Below are positions 8,706-17,399 of a DNA stretch of 64,000 nucleotides, in pieces. This DNA comes from Plantactinospora sp040120695 (GTDB lineage: Bacteria; Actinomycetota; Actinomycetes; Mycobacteriales; Micromonosporaceae), in assembly GCF_040120695.1 (NCBI RefSeq), contig NZ_JBEEAC010000007.1:186001-250000 (forward strand), given 5' to 3'. Below the pieces are notes generated by a model. The model saw only the letters and a program-made list of their open reading frames with translations, made no database searches and was not told where the DNA came from. The position numbers were made by a program, and so were the translations under genes. Position 1 is the stretch's first letter. The number at the start of each line of letters is the position of its first letter.

Positions 8706-9374
8706 CTACCGGACGGCCCGGTCCGGGTGGCGCTCGGGAACCCGGGGGGTGTCGGTCGACCCCCGCAGCACCCTGGCGGCCAGCGGGACCACGGCGAGCG
8801 CGAGCAGCCAGCCGCCGAGCACGTCGGTGGGCCAGTGCGCCAGCAGGGCGACCCTGGTGAACCCGATGAAGGCCGCGAAGGCCACGGCCAGTGCGACGGT
8901 GCACACCCGGGCCGGCCCGCCGAGCCGGGGTCGGAGCAGGAGTACGGCCACCAGCGCCGCCGCCGCCGCGTTGCTGGTGTGCCCGCTCGGAAATCCGTTG
9001 CTGGTGATCACGACGAAGCCGTCCTCGGGCCGGGGGTGGTGCACCAGCCGGTGCATCAGTCCCCAGAGCAGCGGGATCAGCGCCGTCACCAGGCCGCAGA
9101 AGGTGGCCGCCCGGCGTCCCTCCCGGACGGCCAGCCCCAGCGTGACGGCCAGGCCGGCGGCCAGGAACGGCAGCGTGGCGGCCACGTCGGTGGCGCTCCG
9201 CAGCACGTCGACGGTGCGTGGGCTGGCGTCGCCGTACGCCCGGAAGGCGTCGCTGACGGCGGTGTCGAGCCGGTCCAGCGGCGCCCAACCGGCCACGGTC
9301 AGTGCGAGCAGCAGCAGGAAACCGCCGAGCGCGAGCAGCGGGACGACCAGCGGGGGGCGGGCGACCATCGGCAC
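8706..9374 (-). CDS. PAP2-family phosphatase, membrane-embedded
   Basis: A 222-residue membrane protein with six predicted helices and the three PAP2 motifs: HRLVHHPRPE for KX6RP, PSGHTSN, and FTRVALLAHWPTDVLGG for SRX5HX3D. These supply the catalytic His and Asp. Family members remove phosphate from lipid phosphates such as phosphatidic acid or undecaprenyl pyrophosphate on the outer face of the membrane; the substrate here is not evident. It is convergent with the response regulator and divergent from fasR, with only about 53 bp between the two starts. A second ATG lies two codons in. Confidence 0.9.
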   Translation of the reverse strand: MPMVARPPLVVPLLALGGFLLLLALTVAGWAPLDRLDTAVSDAFRAYGDASPRTVDVLRSATDVAATLPFLAAGLAVTLGLAVREGRRAATFCGLVTALIPLLWGLMHRLVHHPRPEDGFVVITSNGFPSGHTSNAAAAALVAVLLLRPRLGGPARVCTVALAVAFAAFIGFTRVALLAHWPTDVLGGWLLALAVVPLAARVLRGSTDTPRVPERHPDRAVR

Positions 9375-9427
9375 ATGATGTCACGGGCGGTGGCGCCGCC
9401 CGGGACTCCACGTGGCACGCTGGGCCG

Positions 9428-10648
9428 ATGGCGAGCGAGGCGGGCGACGGCGAACTGGCGGCCACGCTGCGCCGGATCGAGCGGGCCGCGGGCACGTTGG
9501 CCAGCGCCAGTGTGGCCCGGATGGACGAGACCCTGCCCTGGTTCCGCGACCTGCCGGCCGAGCAGCGCTCCTGGGTGATGCTGGTCGCCCAGGCCGGCGT
9601 CCGGTCCCTGGTCGAGTGGCTGCGGTCCCGTCCGGACGCCGACGACCACAACGGCGCCGACGCGCTGGCGGACAGTCCGGACGAGGTCTTCGCCGCCGCG
9701 CCCCGGGCGCTGGCCCGGTCGATCAGCCTCCAGCAGACGGTTGCCCTGATCAAGGTGACCATCGACGTGGTGGAGGAGCAGGTGCCGCACCTGGCGGCGC
9801 CGGGCGAGGAGCGGCTGCTGCACGAGGCGGTCCTCAAGTTCTCCCGGGAGATCGCCTTCGCGGCCGCCCGGGTGTACGCGCGGGCCGCCGAGTCGCGCGG
9901 CTCCTGGGACGCCCGTCTGCAGGCGCTGCTGGTGGACGCGCTGCTCCGGGGTGACTCCCCGGACGTGCTGGCCAGCCGGGCGGCCGCACTGGGCTGGTCG
10001 GACGCCCCACCGGTGGCGGTGGCGGTGGGACGCTCCCCGGGCGGCGAGGTCGCCGCGGTGCTGCACACCATCTACCGGGTCACCCGGCGGTTGGGCCTGG
10101 AGATGATCGGCGGGGTGCACGGCGACCGCCTCGTCGTGGTGCTCGGCGGCGCGACCGACCCGCTGGCCGCCACCGCGAAGATGCTCGCCGGGTTCGGTCC
10201 CGGCCCGGTGGTGGTCGGGCCGGCGGTACCGAGCCTGGACTCGGCGACCGACTCGGCCCGGGCGGCGCTGGCCGGTTTCCGGGCCGCGCCCGCCTGGCCC
10301 GCCGCGCCCCGCCCGGTCGCCGCCGCCGACCTGCTTCCCGAGCGGGCCCTGGCCGGTGATCCGGAGGCCCGGCGGTCGCTGCGCCAGGACGTCTACGCCG
10401 CCCTGGTCCGGGCCGGCGGCGAACTTCTGGAGACCCTGGACGCGTTCTTCGCGGCCGGCGGGGTGCTGGAGAGTGCGGCCCGGTCCCTGTTCGTGCACCC
10501 GAACACCGTCCGGTACCGGCTGCGCCGGGTCGCGGATGTGACCGGGTTCTCCCCGCTGACCGCCCGGGACGCCTTCGCGTTGCGGATGGCGTTGACTATC
10601 GGCCGGCTGGATCCGTCCGCACCGGTCGGACCTGGGACGGGACACTAG
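9428..10648 (+). CDS. fasR: PucR-type transcriptional regulator of fatty-acid synthesis (FasR-like)
   Basis: A 406-residue regulator immediately upstream of fabD. The N-terminal helical half contains SWVMLVAQAGVRSLVEWL, and the C-terminus carries the PucR-type helix-turn-helix VHPNTVRYRLRRVADVTGFSPL. In Streptomyces coelicolor the gene in this position, FasR, activates the fabDHPF operon by binding the fabD promoter. Identity here rests on both domain type and synteny. A 6-bp inverted repeat at 10695-10715 in the following intergenic region is a candidate binding site. Start ATG 9428 is where family similarity begins; the ribosome-binding site is weak. Confidence 0.88.
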   Translation: MASEAGDGELAATLRRIERAAGTLASASVARMDETLPWFRDLPAEQRSWVMLVAQAGVRSLVEWLRSRPDADDHNGADALADSPDEVFAAAPRALARSISLQQTVALIKVTIDVVEEQVPHLAAPGEERLLHEAVLKFSREIAFAAARVYARAAESRGSWDARLQALLVDALLRGDSPDVLASRAAALGWSDAPPVAVAVGRSPGGEVAAVLHTIYRVTRRLGLEMIGGVHGDRLVVVLGGATDPLAATAKMLAGFGPGPVVVGPAVPSLDSATDSARAALAGFRAAPAWPAAPRPVAAADLLPERALAGDPEARRSLRQDVYAALVRAGGELLETLDAFFAAGGVLESAARSLFVHPNTVRYRLRRVADVTGFSPLTARDAFALRMALTIGRLDPSAPVGPGTGH

Positions 10649-10694
10649 GCCCGGATAGGACAGACGGGACGAGAAGTCCGTGATCGCCATGGAT

Positions 10695-10715
10695 CTTTGT
10701 ATGGTTCTGACAAAG
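10695..10715. promoter_or_regulatory. Inverted repeat ahead of fabD, candidate FasR operator
   Basis: CTTTGT at 10695-10700 and ACAAAG at 10710-10715 form a perfect 6-bp inverted repeat with a nine-base spacer. It stands out in the only AT-richer stretch of the 133-bp fasR-fabD gap. Placement suits a promoter-proximal operator for the fab operon. That FasR binds it is an inference. Confidence 0.4.
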
Positions 10716-10781
10716 CTGATAGTACGGATTGGTACATCACGGCAACCGCGTCGGGGCGGATGATCCAGGAGAGTCGTAAGG

Positions 10782-11966
10782 GTGCTCGCCGTACTCTCAC
10801 CCGGCCAGGGTTCCCAGAAGCCCGGCTTCCTGACCCCGTGGCTCGACCTGCCCAGCAGCCGGGCGCGGCTGCGCTGGTGGTCCGCGCTGGCCGGTGTCGA
10901 CCTCGTCCGGCTCGGCACCGAGGGTGACGCCGACGAGATCCGGGACACCGCGCGTACCCAGCCACTGCTGGTCGCCGCCGCCCTGCTCGCCGCCGAACAG
11001 CTGCCGAGGCACGAGGTGGCGGCCACCGCCGGGCACAGCGTCGGTGAGCTGGCCGCGGCGGCACTGGCCGGCGTACTGACCCCGGAGACGGCGGTCACCC
11101 TGGCCGGCGTACGCGGCCGGGAGATGGCCGCCGCCTGTGCCCTCGAACCGACCGGCATGTCTGCGGTGATGGGCGGCGACGGCGACGAGGTGCTCGCCGC
11201 CCTGGCAGCACACGACCTGCACCCGGCCAACTTCAACGGCGCCGGCCAACTGGTGGTGGCCGGCGCGGTCGACCGGCTGGCCAAGCTCGCCGCCGACCCG
11301 CCCGCCGGGACCAAGGTGATCGGTCTCAAGGTCGCCGGTGCCTTCCACACCCCGTACATGGCGCCGGCCGAGCGGGCCCTGGCCGGCGTCGCGGCCGGGA
11401 TCACCCCGAACGACCCGGCCCGGATCCTGCTCTCCAACGCCGACGGCGCCGCCGTCAGCCACGGGCCGGAGATGCTGCACCGCCTGGTCCGCCAGGTGAC
11501 CGCCCCGGTCCGCTGGGACCGCTGCGTGCGGAACCTCGCCGATCTCGGCGTGACCGCGGTGATCGAGCTACCCCCGGCGGGCACCCTGGCCGGGCTGATC
11601 AAACGGGAGCTCAAGGGCACCGGTCAGGTCCCCGAGATCGTCACCCTGAACTCGCCGGACGACCTGGCCGCGGCCCGCGACCTGATCGCCCGGCACGGCG
11701 CACCGTCCCGGCACCGGCCGGTCACCCCGGCTGCGCCGTTCCGGGTGGTGGTGGCCGGTGCCGCCGGCACCTTCGCTCCGGCCGAGGGTCTGACCGAGGG
11801 CACTGCCGTCGAGTCCGGACAGGTCATCGGTCACGTCGCCACCCGGCAGGGCGCGGTCGAGGTGGTCGCGCACGGCTCCGGCGTACTCACCGGATGGCTC
11901 GCCCAGCACGCCGACCCGGTAGCCCCGGGCCAGCCCCTCGCCCGCATCGGAGGACAGCGCTCATGA
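10782..11966 (+). CDS. fabD: Malonyl-CoA:ACP transacylase with extra C-terminal biotinyl/lipoyl-like domain
   Basis: A 394-residue enzyme that loads malonate from malonyl-CoA onto ACP. The transacylase part (residues 1-about 300) has LSPGQGSQ, the nucleophile elbow GHSVGE (Ser near 87) and GAFHTPYM with the catalytic His. The protein is about 80 residues longer than the Streptomyces FabD I recall. The extra part, from about residue 322, reads as a barrel-sandwich (biotinyl/lipoyl-like) domain: GTFAPAEGLTEG..VESGQVIGHV, then VEVVAHGSGVLTGWLAQHADPVAPGQPLARI. The hairpin where EAMKM and the modified Lys would lie reads RQGAVEV, so it appears unmodifiable. Start is GTG 10782. Its stop overlaps a short frame that leads to fabH. 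Confidence 0.95.
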   Translation: MLAVLSPGQGSQKPGFLTPWLDLPSSRARLRWWSALAGVDLVRLGTEGDADEIRDTARTQPLLVAAALLAAEQLPRHEVAATAGHSVGELAAAALAGVLTPETAVTLAGVRGREMAAACALEPTGMSAVMGGDGDEVLAALAAHDLHPANFNGAGQLVVAGAVDRLAKLAADPPAGTKVIGLKVAGAFHTPYMAPAERALAGVAAGITPNDPARILLSNADGAAVSHGPEMLHRLVRQVTAPVRWDRCVRNLADLGVTAVIELPPAGTLAGLIKRELKGTGQVPEIVTLNSPDDLAAARDLIARHGAPSRHRPVTPAAPFRVVVAGAAGTFAPAEGLTEGTAVESGQVIGHVATRQGAVEVVAHGSGVLTGWLAQHADPVAPGQPLARIGGQRS

Positions 11967-12013
11967 CCGGTCACCCGAAGAACCCGGACCACCGCCCGGC
12001 GGTGGCCCGGTGA
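11963..12013 (+). CDS. 16-codon bridging frame between fabD and fabH (coupling ORF or displaced fabH N-terminus)
   Basis: ATG 11963 overlaps the fabD stop as ATGA and has GGAGG nine bases upstream. It encodes MTGHPKNPDHRPAVAR and stops at TGA 12011-12013, which in turn overlaps the GTG start of fabH at 12010. It may be a tiny coupling ORF carrying ribosomes from fabD to fabH, which has no Shine-Dalgarno of its own. Alternatively, one missing base near 12008-12010 would join it to fabH as a longer N-terminus. Confidence 0.4.
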   Translation: MTGHPKNPDHRPAVAR

Positions 12014-12948
12014 GCAGGATGGTCGCGCTCGGCCACTACCAGCCGTCGCGGGTACTCACCAACGACGACCTGGCCCAGATCGTCGACACCAACGACACCT
12101 GGATCCGCGAGCGGGTCGGCATCGTCACCCGACGGATCGCCGACAACGAGACCGTCGCCGACATGGCCGCCGCCGCCGCCGACAAGGCACTGGCCAACTC
12201 GGGGCTGGCCGCCTCCGACATCGACCTCGTCGTGGTCGCGACCTGCTCGGCCGTGGACCGCAGCCCGAACACCGCCTGCCGGGTCGCCGCCAGGCTCGGC
12301 ATCGACGCCCCGGGCGCGTTCGACATCAACACCGCCTGCTCCGGCTTCTCGTACGCGCTCGGCACCGTCGACCACGCCCTGCGGGCCGGTGCCGCCCGCA
12401 ACGCGATCGTGATCGGCGCGGAGAAGCTCTCCGACTTCACCGACTGGACCGACCGGTCGACCTGCATCCTCTTCGGCGACGCGGCCGGGGCGGCGGTGCT
12501 CACCGCCACCGGCGACGACGAGGCGGACGGCATCGGGCCGGTGGTCTGGGGCTCTGTCCCGGAGCGCAGCGAGGCGGTCCGGATCGAGGGCTGGCGCCCG
12601 TACATCCAGCAGGAGGGGCAGTCGGTCTTCCGCTGGGCCACCACCGCGCTGGCCCCGCTCGCCCTGAAGGCCTGCGAGCGGGCCGGCGTCGCCCCGTCGG
12701 AGATCGCCGCGTTCGTACCGCACCAGGCCAACCTGCGGATCATCGAGGGCATCGCCAAGCGGCTCGACATGCCGCAGGCGGTGATCGCCAGGGACATCGT
12801 CGAGTCCGGGAACACCTCGGCGGCGAGCGTGCCGCTGGCCCTCTCCAAGCTGGTCGAACGCCGGGAGGTGCCGTCCGGCGCCCCGGTACTGCTGTTCGGC
12901 TTCGGCGGCGGCCTCACCTATGCCGGGCAGGTCGTCCGGTGCCCCTGA
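12010..12948 (+). CDS. fabH: Beta-ketoacyl-ACP synthase III
   Basis: A 312-residue condensing enzyme that starts fatty-acid chains by joining acyl-CoA to malonyl-ACP; its choice of starter usually sets branched versus straight chains. The thiolase-fold triad is complete: Cys in NTACSGFSY (about residue 110), His in VPHQANLRI (about 238) and Asn in SGNTSAAS (about 268). The start GTG 12010 overlaps the stop of the 16-codon frame; ATG 12019 is an alternative. The true N-terminus may be longer if the bridging frame is part of it. It lies second in the fab operon. Confidence 0.95.
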   Translation: MSRMVALGHYQPSRVLTNDDLAQIVDTNDTWIRERVGIVTRRIADNETVADMAAAAADKALANSGLAASDIDLVVVATCSAVDRSPNTACRVAARLGIDAPGAFDINTACSGFSYALGTVDHALRAGAARNAIVIGAEKLSDFTDWTDRSTCILFGDAAGAAVLTATGDDEADGIGPVVWGSVPERSEAVRIEGWRPYIQQEGQSVFRWATTALAPLALKACERAGVAPSEIAAFVPHQANLRIIEGIAKRLDMPQAVIARDIVESGNTSAASVPLALSKLVERREVPSGAPVLLFGFGGGLTYAGQVVRCP

Positions 12949-13057
12949 CCGGGGCCGCGCATCCGCCCCGGCGACGTCCATCGGTCGAACGCTGATACCG
13001 CGGTGGCGGACGGATTCGCCACCGTAGACATCCATCCATGGAGAGGAAAGAACCAGA

Positions 13058-13297
13058 ATGACCCGTGACGAGATCACCTCCGGCCTCGCCGAGATCCTCG
13101 AAGAGGTTGCCGGAGTGAGCCCGGACGACGTCTCCGAGGAGAAGTCGTTCACCGACGACCTGGACGTCGACTCGCTCTCCATGGTCGAGGTCGTGGTGGC
13201 AGCCGAGGAGAAGTTCGGCGTCAAGATCCCGGACAACGACGTCCAGAACCTCAAGACCGTCGGCGACGCCGTCAGCTACATCGAGGCGCAGTCCTGA
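13058..13297 (+). CDS. acpP: Acyl carrier protein
   Basis: A 79-residue acidic carrier protein that holds growing acyl chains on a 4'-phosphopantetheine arm. The attachment Ser lies in DDLDVDSLSMVEVV, and the flanking four-helix pattern is normal. GGAGAGGAAAG precedes the ATG. The 110-bp gap after fabH is the largest inside the operon. The stop is two bases from the fabF start, indicating coupled translation. Confidence 0.97.
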   Translation: MTRDEITSGLAEILEEVAGVSPDDVSEEKSFTDDLDVDSLSMVEVVVAAEEKFGVKIPDNDVQNLKTVGDAVSYIEAQS

Positions 13298-13299
13298 TC

Positions 13300-14526
13300 A
13301 TGAGGCGCCCCGACGTCGTCGTCACCGGGCTCGGCGCGACGACCCCGCTCGGCGGGGACGTCGCGTCGACCTGGGAAGCCCTGCTGGCGGGCCGCTCCGG
13401 GGTGGGTCCGCTCACCCAGGAGTGGGCCGAGCAGCTTCCGGTACGCATCGCCGCCCAGCTCGCGGTCGAACCGACCGAGAAACTGGACCGGGTCAAACTG
13501 CGCCGGCTCGACCGGTCGGAGGCGATCGCGCTGATCGCCGCGCACGAGGCCTGGGCGGACGCCGGCCTCGCCGACTCGCCGCCCGACCCGGAGCGACTCG
13601 CGGTGAGCGTCGGCTCCGGCATCGGCGGCGCGCAGACCCTGCTCGCCCAGGACGACATCCTGGAGGCATCCGGGCCGCGGCGGGTCTCCCCGCACACCGT
13701 CCCGATGCTGATGCCGAACGGCCCCGCCGCCTGGGTCGGGCTGGAACTGGGTGCGCAGGCGGGGGTGCACTCGGTGGCCAGCGCCTGCGCCACCGGGGCC
13801 GAGGCGATCGCGCTCGGTCTCGACATGATCCGCTCCGGTCGTGCCGACGTGGTGCTGGCCGGCGGGACCGAGGCGGTGGTGCACCCGCTGCCGATCGCCG
13901 GGTTCGCCTCGATGCGGGCGATGTCGACCCGCAACGAGGAGCCGGAGCGCGCATCCCGGCCCTGGGACAAGGCCCGGGACGGTTTCGTACTCGGTGAGGG
14001 GGCCGGTGCGGTGGTCCTGGAGCGGGCCGACCACGCCGCCGCGCGCGGGGCCCGGGTCTACGCCCGGCTGGCCGGCGCCGCGCTCACCTCCGACGGGTAC
14101 GACATCGTGCAGCCGCACCCCGAGGGACGCGGCGTGATCCGGGCGATCAACATGGCGATCGCCGACGCCGACATCGACCGCTCGGACATCGTGCACGTCA
14201 ACGCGCACGCCACCTCCACCCCGGTCGGCGACATCGCCGAGATCGTCGCGCTGCGGTCCGCGCTCGGCACCCATCCGGTGCTGACCGCGACCAAGTCGAT
14301 GACCGGGCACCTGCTGGGTGCCGCCGGTGCGCTGGAGTCGATCGCCACCATCCTGGCCATCCGGGACGGGGTGATCCCGCCGACGATCAACCTCGACGAC
14401 CCCGACGACGCCCTCGACCTGGACGTCGCGGCGCACAAGGCCCGGCAGATGGATGTACCGGCGGCGCTGAACAACGGATTCGGATTCGGCGGTCACAACG
14501 CGGTCCTCGTCTTCGCCCGGGCCTGA
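13300..14526 (+). CDS. fabF: Beta-ketoacyl-ACP synthase II
   Basis: A 408-residue elongating condensing enzyme. Catalytic Cys is in VASACATGAEA, and the two His are in NAHATSTPVGD and KSMTGHLLGAAGA, the complete Cys-His-His set of KAS I/II. The C-terminal NNGFGFGGHNAVLVF glycine loop is also intact. It begins two bases after acpP and closes the fabD-fabH-acpP-fabF operon, the standard actinobacterial order. Being in this operon, it is a primary-metabolism synthase rather than a polyketide one. Confidence 0.96.
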   Translation: MRRPDVVVTGLGATTPLGGDVASTWEALLAGRSGVGPLTQEWAEQLPVRIAAQLAVEPTEKLDRVKLRRLDRSEAIALIAAHEAWADAGLADSPPDPERLAVSVGSGIGGAQTLLAQDDILEASGPRRVSPHTVPMLMPNGPAAWVGLELGAQAGVHSVASACATGAEAIALGLDMIRSGRADVVLAGGTEAVVHPLPIAGFASMRAMSTRNEEPERASRPWDKARDGFVLGEGAGAVVLERADHAAARGARVYARLAGAALTSDGYDIVQPHPEGRGVIRAINMAIADADIDRSDIVHVNAHATSTPVGDIAEIVALRSALGTHPVLTATKSMTGHLLGAAGALESIATILAIRDGVIPPTINLDDPDDALDLDVAAHKARQMDVPAALNNGFGFGGHNAVLVFARA

Positions 14527-14745
14527 CCGGCGCCGGAGACCGCGGACCGCGTCCGCACACAGGGCGGGGCGCGGCGCGTCGCTCTTGATCTGGGCGGGCG
14601 GTGCCGGTCGGGGACGCCCGGAGCGCGTACCCGGCCGGCACCGTCGGGTCGGCGGCCGGTGGTAGATTGCGGTCGTTCCGGCGCCCGCGGGGCCACCTGG
14701 TGCCGCGGGCGGGTTGTCCGGACGGCGAGCCGAGGAGAGGCGCGG

Positions 14746-15378
14746 ATGCTGGCGGCGTTGAAGGGGTTGCTCGGCCACGAGGCGCTGTACGTGGCCCTGC
14801 AGAAGGGTCTGGGCGCGGATCGGCTCCGCTACCGCTGCCTGGACGAGCTCGCCCTGGTCGACGGCGACACGATCATCGACGTCGGCTGCGGCCCGGCCTA
14901 CTACTTCGGGCGGCTGCCGAAGGTCCGCTACTACGGCTTCGACACCAGCGAGAAGTACATCGCGCACGCCCGCCGGCGCTGGGGCGGCGACCAGGTCGAG
15001 TTCCGCTGCGAGGTCTTCGGCGAGCAGCACCTGGCCCAGATCCCGCCGGCCGATGCGATCCTGCTGCTCGGCCTGCTGCATCACCTCTCCGACGACGAAT
15101 GCCGGCAGCTGTTGCGGGTCTCGGCCAGGGCGCTCGCCCCGGGCGGCCGGGTGATCGCCGTCGACCCCACGTTGGTGCCGGGACAGCATCCGATCTCCCG
15201 GTGGATGTCCAAGAACGACCGTGGCGAGTACGTCCGCACCCCGGAGGCGTTCGTGGCGCTCGGCCGGGAGACCTTCGCGGACGTCGACGGCGAGGTCGTG
15301 GACGACGCCACCCGGATACCGACCAGCCACTGGATGATGCGGATGCGGACTCCGGCACTCGTTCCCGACCACGACTGA
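14746..15378 (+). CDS. SAM-dependent class I methyltransferase
   Basis: A 210-residue methyltransferase. Motif I is DTIIDVGCGPAYYFG (SAM-binding glycine loop), the acidic residue at the end of strand 2 is in YYGFDTSEKY, motif IV is DAILLLGLLHHLSDDE, and the post-motif LAPGGRVIAVDP is typical. The substrate is unknown. Start ATG 14746 has GAGGAGAGG before it. Ten bases separate it from the alditol oxidase gene downstream, so the two are probably co-transcribed; a shared small-molecule substrate is possible but not shown. Confidence 0.85.
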   Translation: MLAALKGLLGHEALYVALQKGLGADRLRYRCLDELALVDGDTIIDVGCGPAYYFGRLPKVRYYGFDTSEKYIAHARRRWGGDQVEFRCEVFGEQHLAQIPPADAILLLGLLHHLSDDECRQLLRVSARALAPGGRVIAVDPTLVPGQHPISRWMSKNDRGEYVRTPEAFVALGRETFADVDGEVVDDATRIPTSHWMMRMRTPALVPDHD

Positions 15379-15387
15379 CGGCCCGCG

Positions 15388-16671
15388 ATGACCACCCCGC
15401 TGCGCAACTGGGCCGGCAACGTCGACTTCCGGGCCCGCCGGCTGCACCGGCCGGGCTCGCTGGCCGAGCTGAGGTCGCTGGTCGCCGGCAGCGACCGGAT
15501 CCGCGTCCTGGGCACCGGACACTCCTTCAACCGGATCGCCGACACCACCGGTGACCTCGTCTCGGTCGCCGGCCTGCCGCCGGTGCTGGAGGTCGACCGG
15601 GCGGCCGGCACCGTCACCGTCTCGGCGGCGCTGCGCTACGGCGACCTGGTCGGCGAGCTGGACCGGGCCGGCTTCGCGCTGCACAACCTCGGCTCGCTGC
15701 CGCACATCTCGGTGGCCGGTGCCTGCGCCACCGGCACGCACGGCTCCGGGCCGACCAACGGCAACCTCGGCACCTCGGTCGCCGCGCTGGAGCTGGTCAC
15801 CGCCGACGGCGACCTGGTGACGCTGCGCCGGGACGCCGACGGCGAGGACTTCCTCGGCGCCGTGGTCGGGCTCGGCGCGCTCGGCGTGGTCACCCGGCTC
15901 ACCCTCGATCTCGTCCCGACCTTCGAGATCGCCCAGTACGTCTACGACGACCTGCCCCGCGACCGGCTCGACACGCACGCCGCCGAGATCCTCGGCGCCG
16001 GCTACAGCGTCAGCCTCTTCACCGACTTCACCGGTCCCCGGATCAACCAGGTGTGGGTGAAGCGCCGGGTCGACGCGATCGGCGCCGGTGCCGGTGCCGG
16101 TGCCGTCGAGCCGTACTGGCACGGCGCCACCCTGGCGGCCGAGCCCCGGCACCCGGTGCCGGGGATGTCGGCGGTGCACTGCACCGAGCAGCTCGGCGTG
16201 CCGGGGCCGTGGCACGCCCGGCTGCCGCACTTCCGGCTCGACTTCACTCCGAGCAGTGGCGAGGAACTCCAGTCGGAATACTTCCTGCCGGCTGAGCACC
16301 TGGTCGCGGCGCTGGCCGCGCTGGACGGCATCGCCGACCGGATCGCCGCCGTACTCCAGATCTCGGAGATCCGCACCATCGCCGCCGACGAGCTGTGGCT
16401 GAGCCCGAGCCATCGGCGGGACAGCGTGGCGCTGCACTTCACCTGGGTCAAGGAGACCGAGGCGGTGATGCCGGTGCTGGCGGCGATCGAGGAGCGGCTC
16501 GCCCCGTACGCGCCCCGGCCGCACTGGGGCAAGGTCTTCGTCACCCCACCGGGGCAGCTCCGCGACCGCTACGACCGGTACGCCGACTTCGCCAAGCTGA
16601 CCCACCGGTACGACCCGACCGGCAAGTTCCGCAACGAGATGCTGGACCGCTACTTCCCGACCGCCGGCTGA
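15388..16671 (+). CDS. aldO: Alditol oxidase (FAD-dependent, AldO/xylitol oxidase family)
   Basis: A 427-residue flavoenzyme of the VAO fold. It begins NWAGNVDF and carries RVLGTGHSFN, whose His (about residue 45) is the covalent FAD attachment site in S. coelicolor AldO. SLPHISVAGACATGTHGSG is the conserved FAD-binding segment, and the C-terminal ARPHWGKVF matches the lactone-oxidase/AldO family. It should oxidise polyols such as xylitol or sorbitol to aldoses with oxygen, giving H2O2. The close match of motif order and length to AldO makes that assignment better than generic arabinono-lactone oxidase. Confidence 0.9.
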   Translation: MTTPLRNWAGNVDFRARRLHRPGSLAELRSLVAGSDRIRVLGTGHSFNRIADTTGDLVSVAGLPPVLEVDRAAGTVTVSAALRYGDLVGELDRAGFALHNLGSLPHISVAGACATGTHGSGPTNGNLGTSVAALELVTADGDLVTLRRDADGEDFLGAVVGLGALGVVTRLTLDLVPTFEIAQYVYDDLPRDRLDTHAAEILGAGYSVSLFTDFTGPRINQVWVKRRVDAIGAGAGAGAVEPYWHGATLAAEPRHPVPGMSAVHCTEQLGVPGPWHARLPHFRLDFTPSSGEELQSEYFLPAEHLVAALAALDGIADRIAAVLQISEIRTIAADELWLSPSHRRDSVALHFTWVKETEAVMPVLAAIEERLAPYAPRPHWGKVFVTPPGQLRDRYDRYADFAKLTHRYDPTGKFRNEMLDRYFPTAG

Positions 16672-16685
16672 AGGCTCCGGAGGCG

Positions 16686-17399
16686 TCAGAGCTGTAGGAA
16701 GAGATTTCCGACCAGGGCACTGACCAGAATGGCCAGAAACGCCACGGCGGCGTACCGCAGCAGCCGTACCGCCTCGCGGAGCCGTACGTACCGCTGCCGG
16801 TGCTGCTGGATGCCGATCCAGAGTTCGACCTGTGCCGCCTGGAGGATCTCCGCGCTGCGTTGACCGGTCAGCGCCGAGCGGAACTCGGCGAAGGAGTGCA
16901 GCCGGCGTACGGTGTCGCTGCCGTTGAAGACCAGCGCGGCCGGAAGGTCGTCGTAGCCGCCGAGCAGGGCCCGGCTCGGCCGGATGGTCACCAGTACGCT
17001 CGCCGCGCGCAGCAGTGCCAGCACGACCAGTCCGGCGCTCACCATGCTGGCCAGGGTGAACACCACCAGCAACGCGGGACCGAGCCGGTCGGCGACGGAG
17101 CCGCTGAGCAACTGGGCGAACACGACGGCGTTCCCGGCCGACAGGATGGCGCTGGCGCTGAGCACCACCGAGGCGCGGCTCGCCGTGGAGGCACGCAACC
17201 GGTCGTACCGGTCGAGATGCCACCGAAGAAGATCAATCTGTTTCGCCGTACCCGGCATCTCCGGGTCGCTGCCGATCGGGGAAGTGCCGTCGGAAGGTGT
17301 GGCACTGCCGTCGGGAGGTGTGGTGGTGCGCTCGGGAGGTGTGGTGGTGGGCTCGGGCAGTTCGTCCGGGGTGCGGGCGGCGATTCCGGTCAATCTCAC
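16686..17399 (-). CDS. Four-helix membrane protein resembling Pycsar-type effectors
   Basis: A 237-residue protein. A disordered Thr/Pro/Ser-rich N-terminus (residues 1-50) with repeated TTPP motifs precedes an amphipathic helix, LRWHLDRYDRLRASTASRAS, a transmembrane hairpin (about 80-100 and 107-130), a cytosolic loop with LHSFAEFRSALTG, a helix WIGIQQHRQRYVRLREAVR and a C-terminal hydrophobic segment. This order resembles the Pycsar effector (PycTM) and SLATT families, which disrupt membranes when activated in antiphage systems. GTG 17399 has AAGGAG very close to it, so an internal start is possible. It is divergent from the kinase-EAD gene at 17600; a functional link is inferred. No nucleotide cyclase gene is adjacent. 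Confidence 0.6.
   Translation of the reverse strand: MRLTGIAARTPDELPEPTTTPPERTTTPPDGSATPSDGTSPIGSDPEMPGTAKQIDLLRWHLDRYDRLRASTASRASVVLSASAILSAGNAVVFAQLLSGSVADRLGPALLVVFTLASMVSAGLVVLALLRAASVLVTIRPSRALLGGYDDLPAALVFNGSDTVRRLHSFAEFRSALTGQRSAEILQAAQVELWIGIQQHRQRYVRLREAVRLLRYAAVAFLAILVSALVGNLFLQL

Noticed and set aside
13276..17223. A very long open minus-strand frame
   Set aside because: It runs antisense through fabF, the methyltransferase and aldO, all with clear motifs; the frame is a by-product of high GC.
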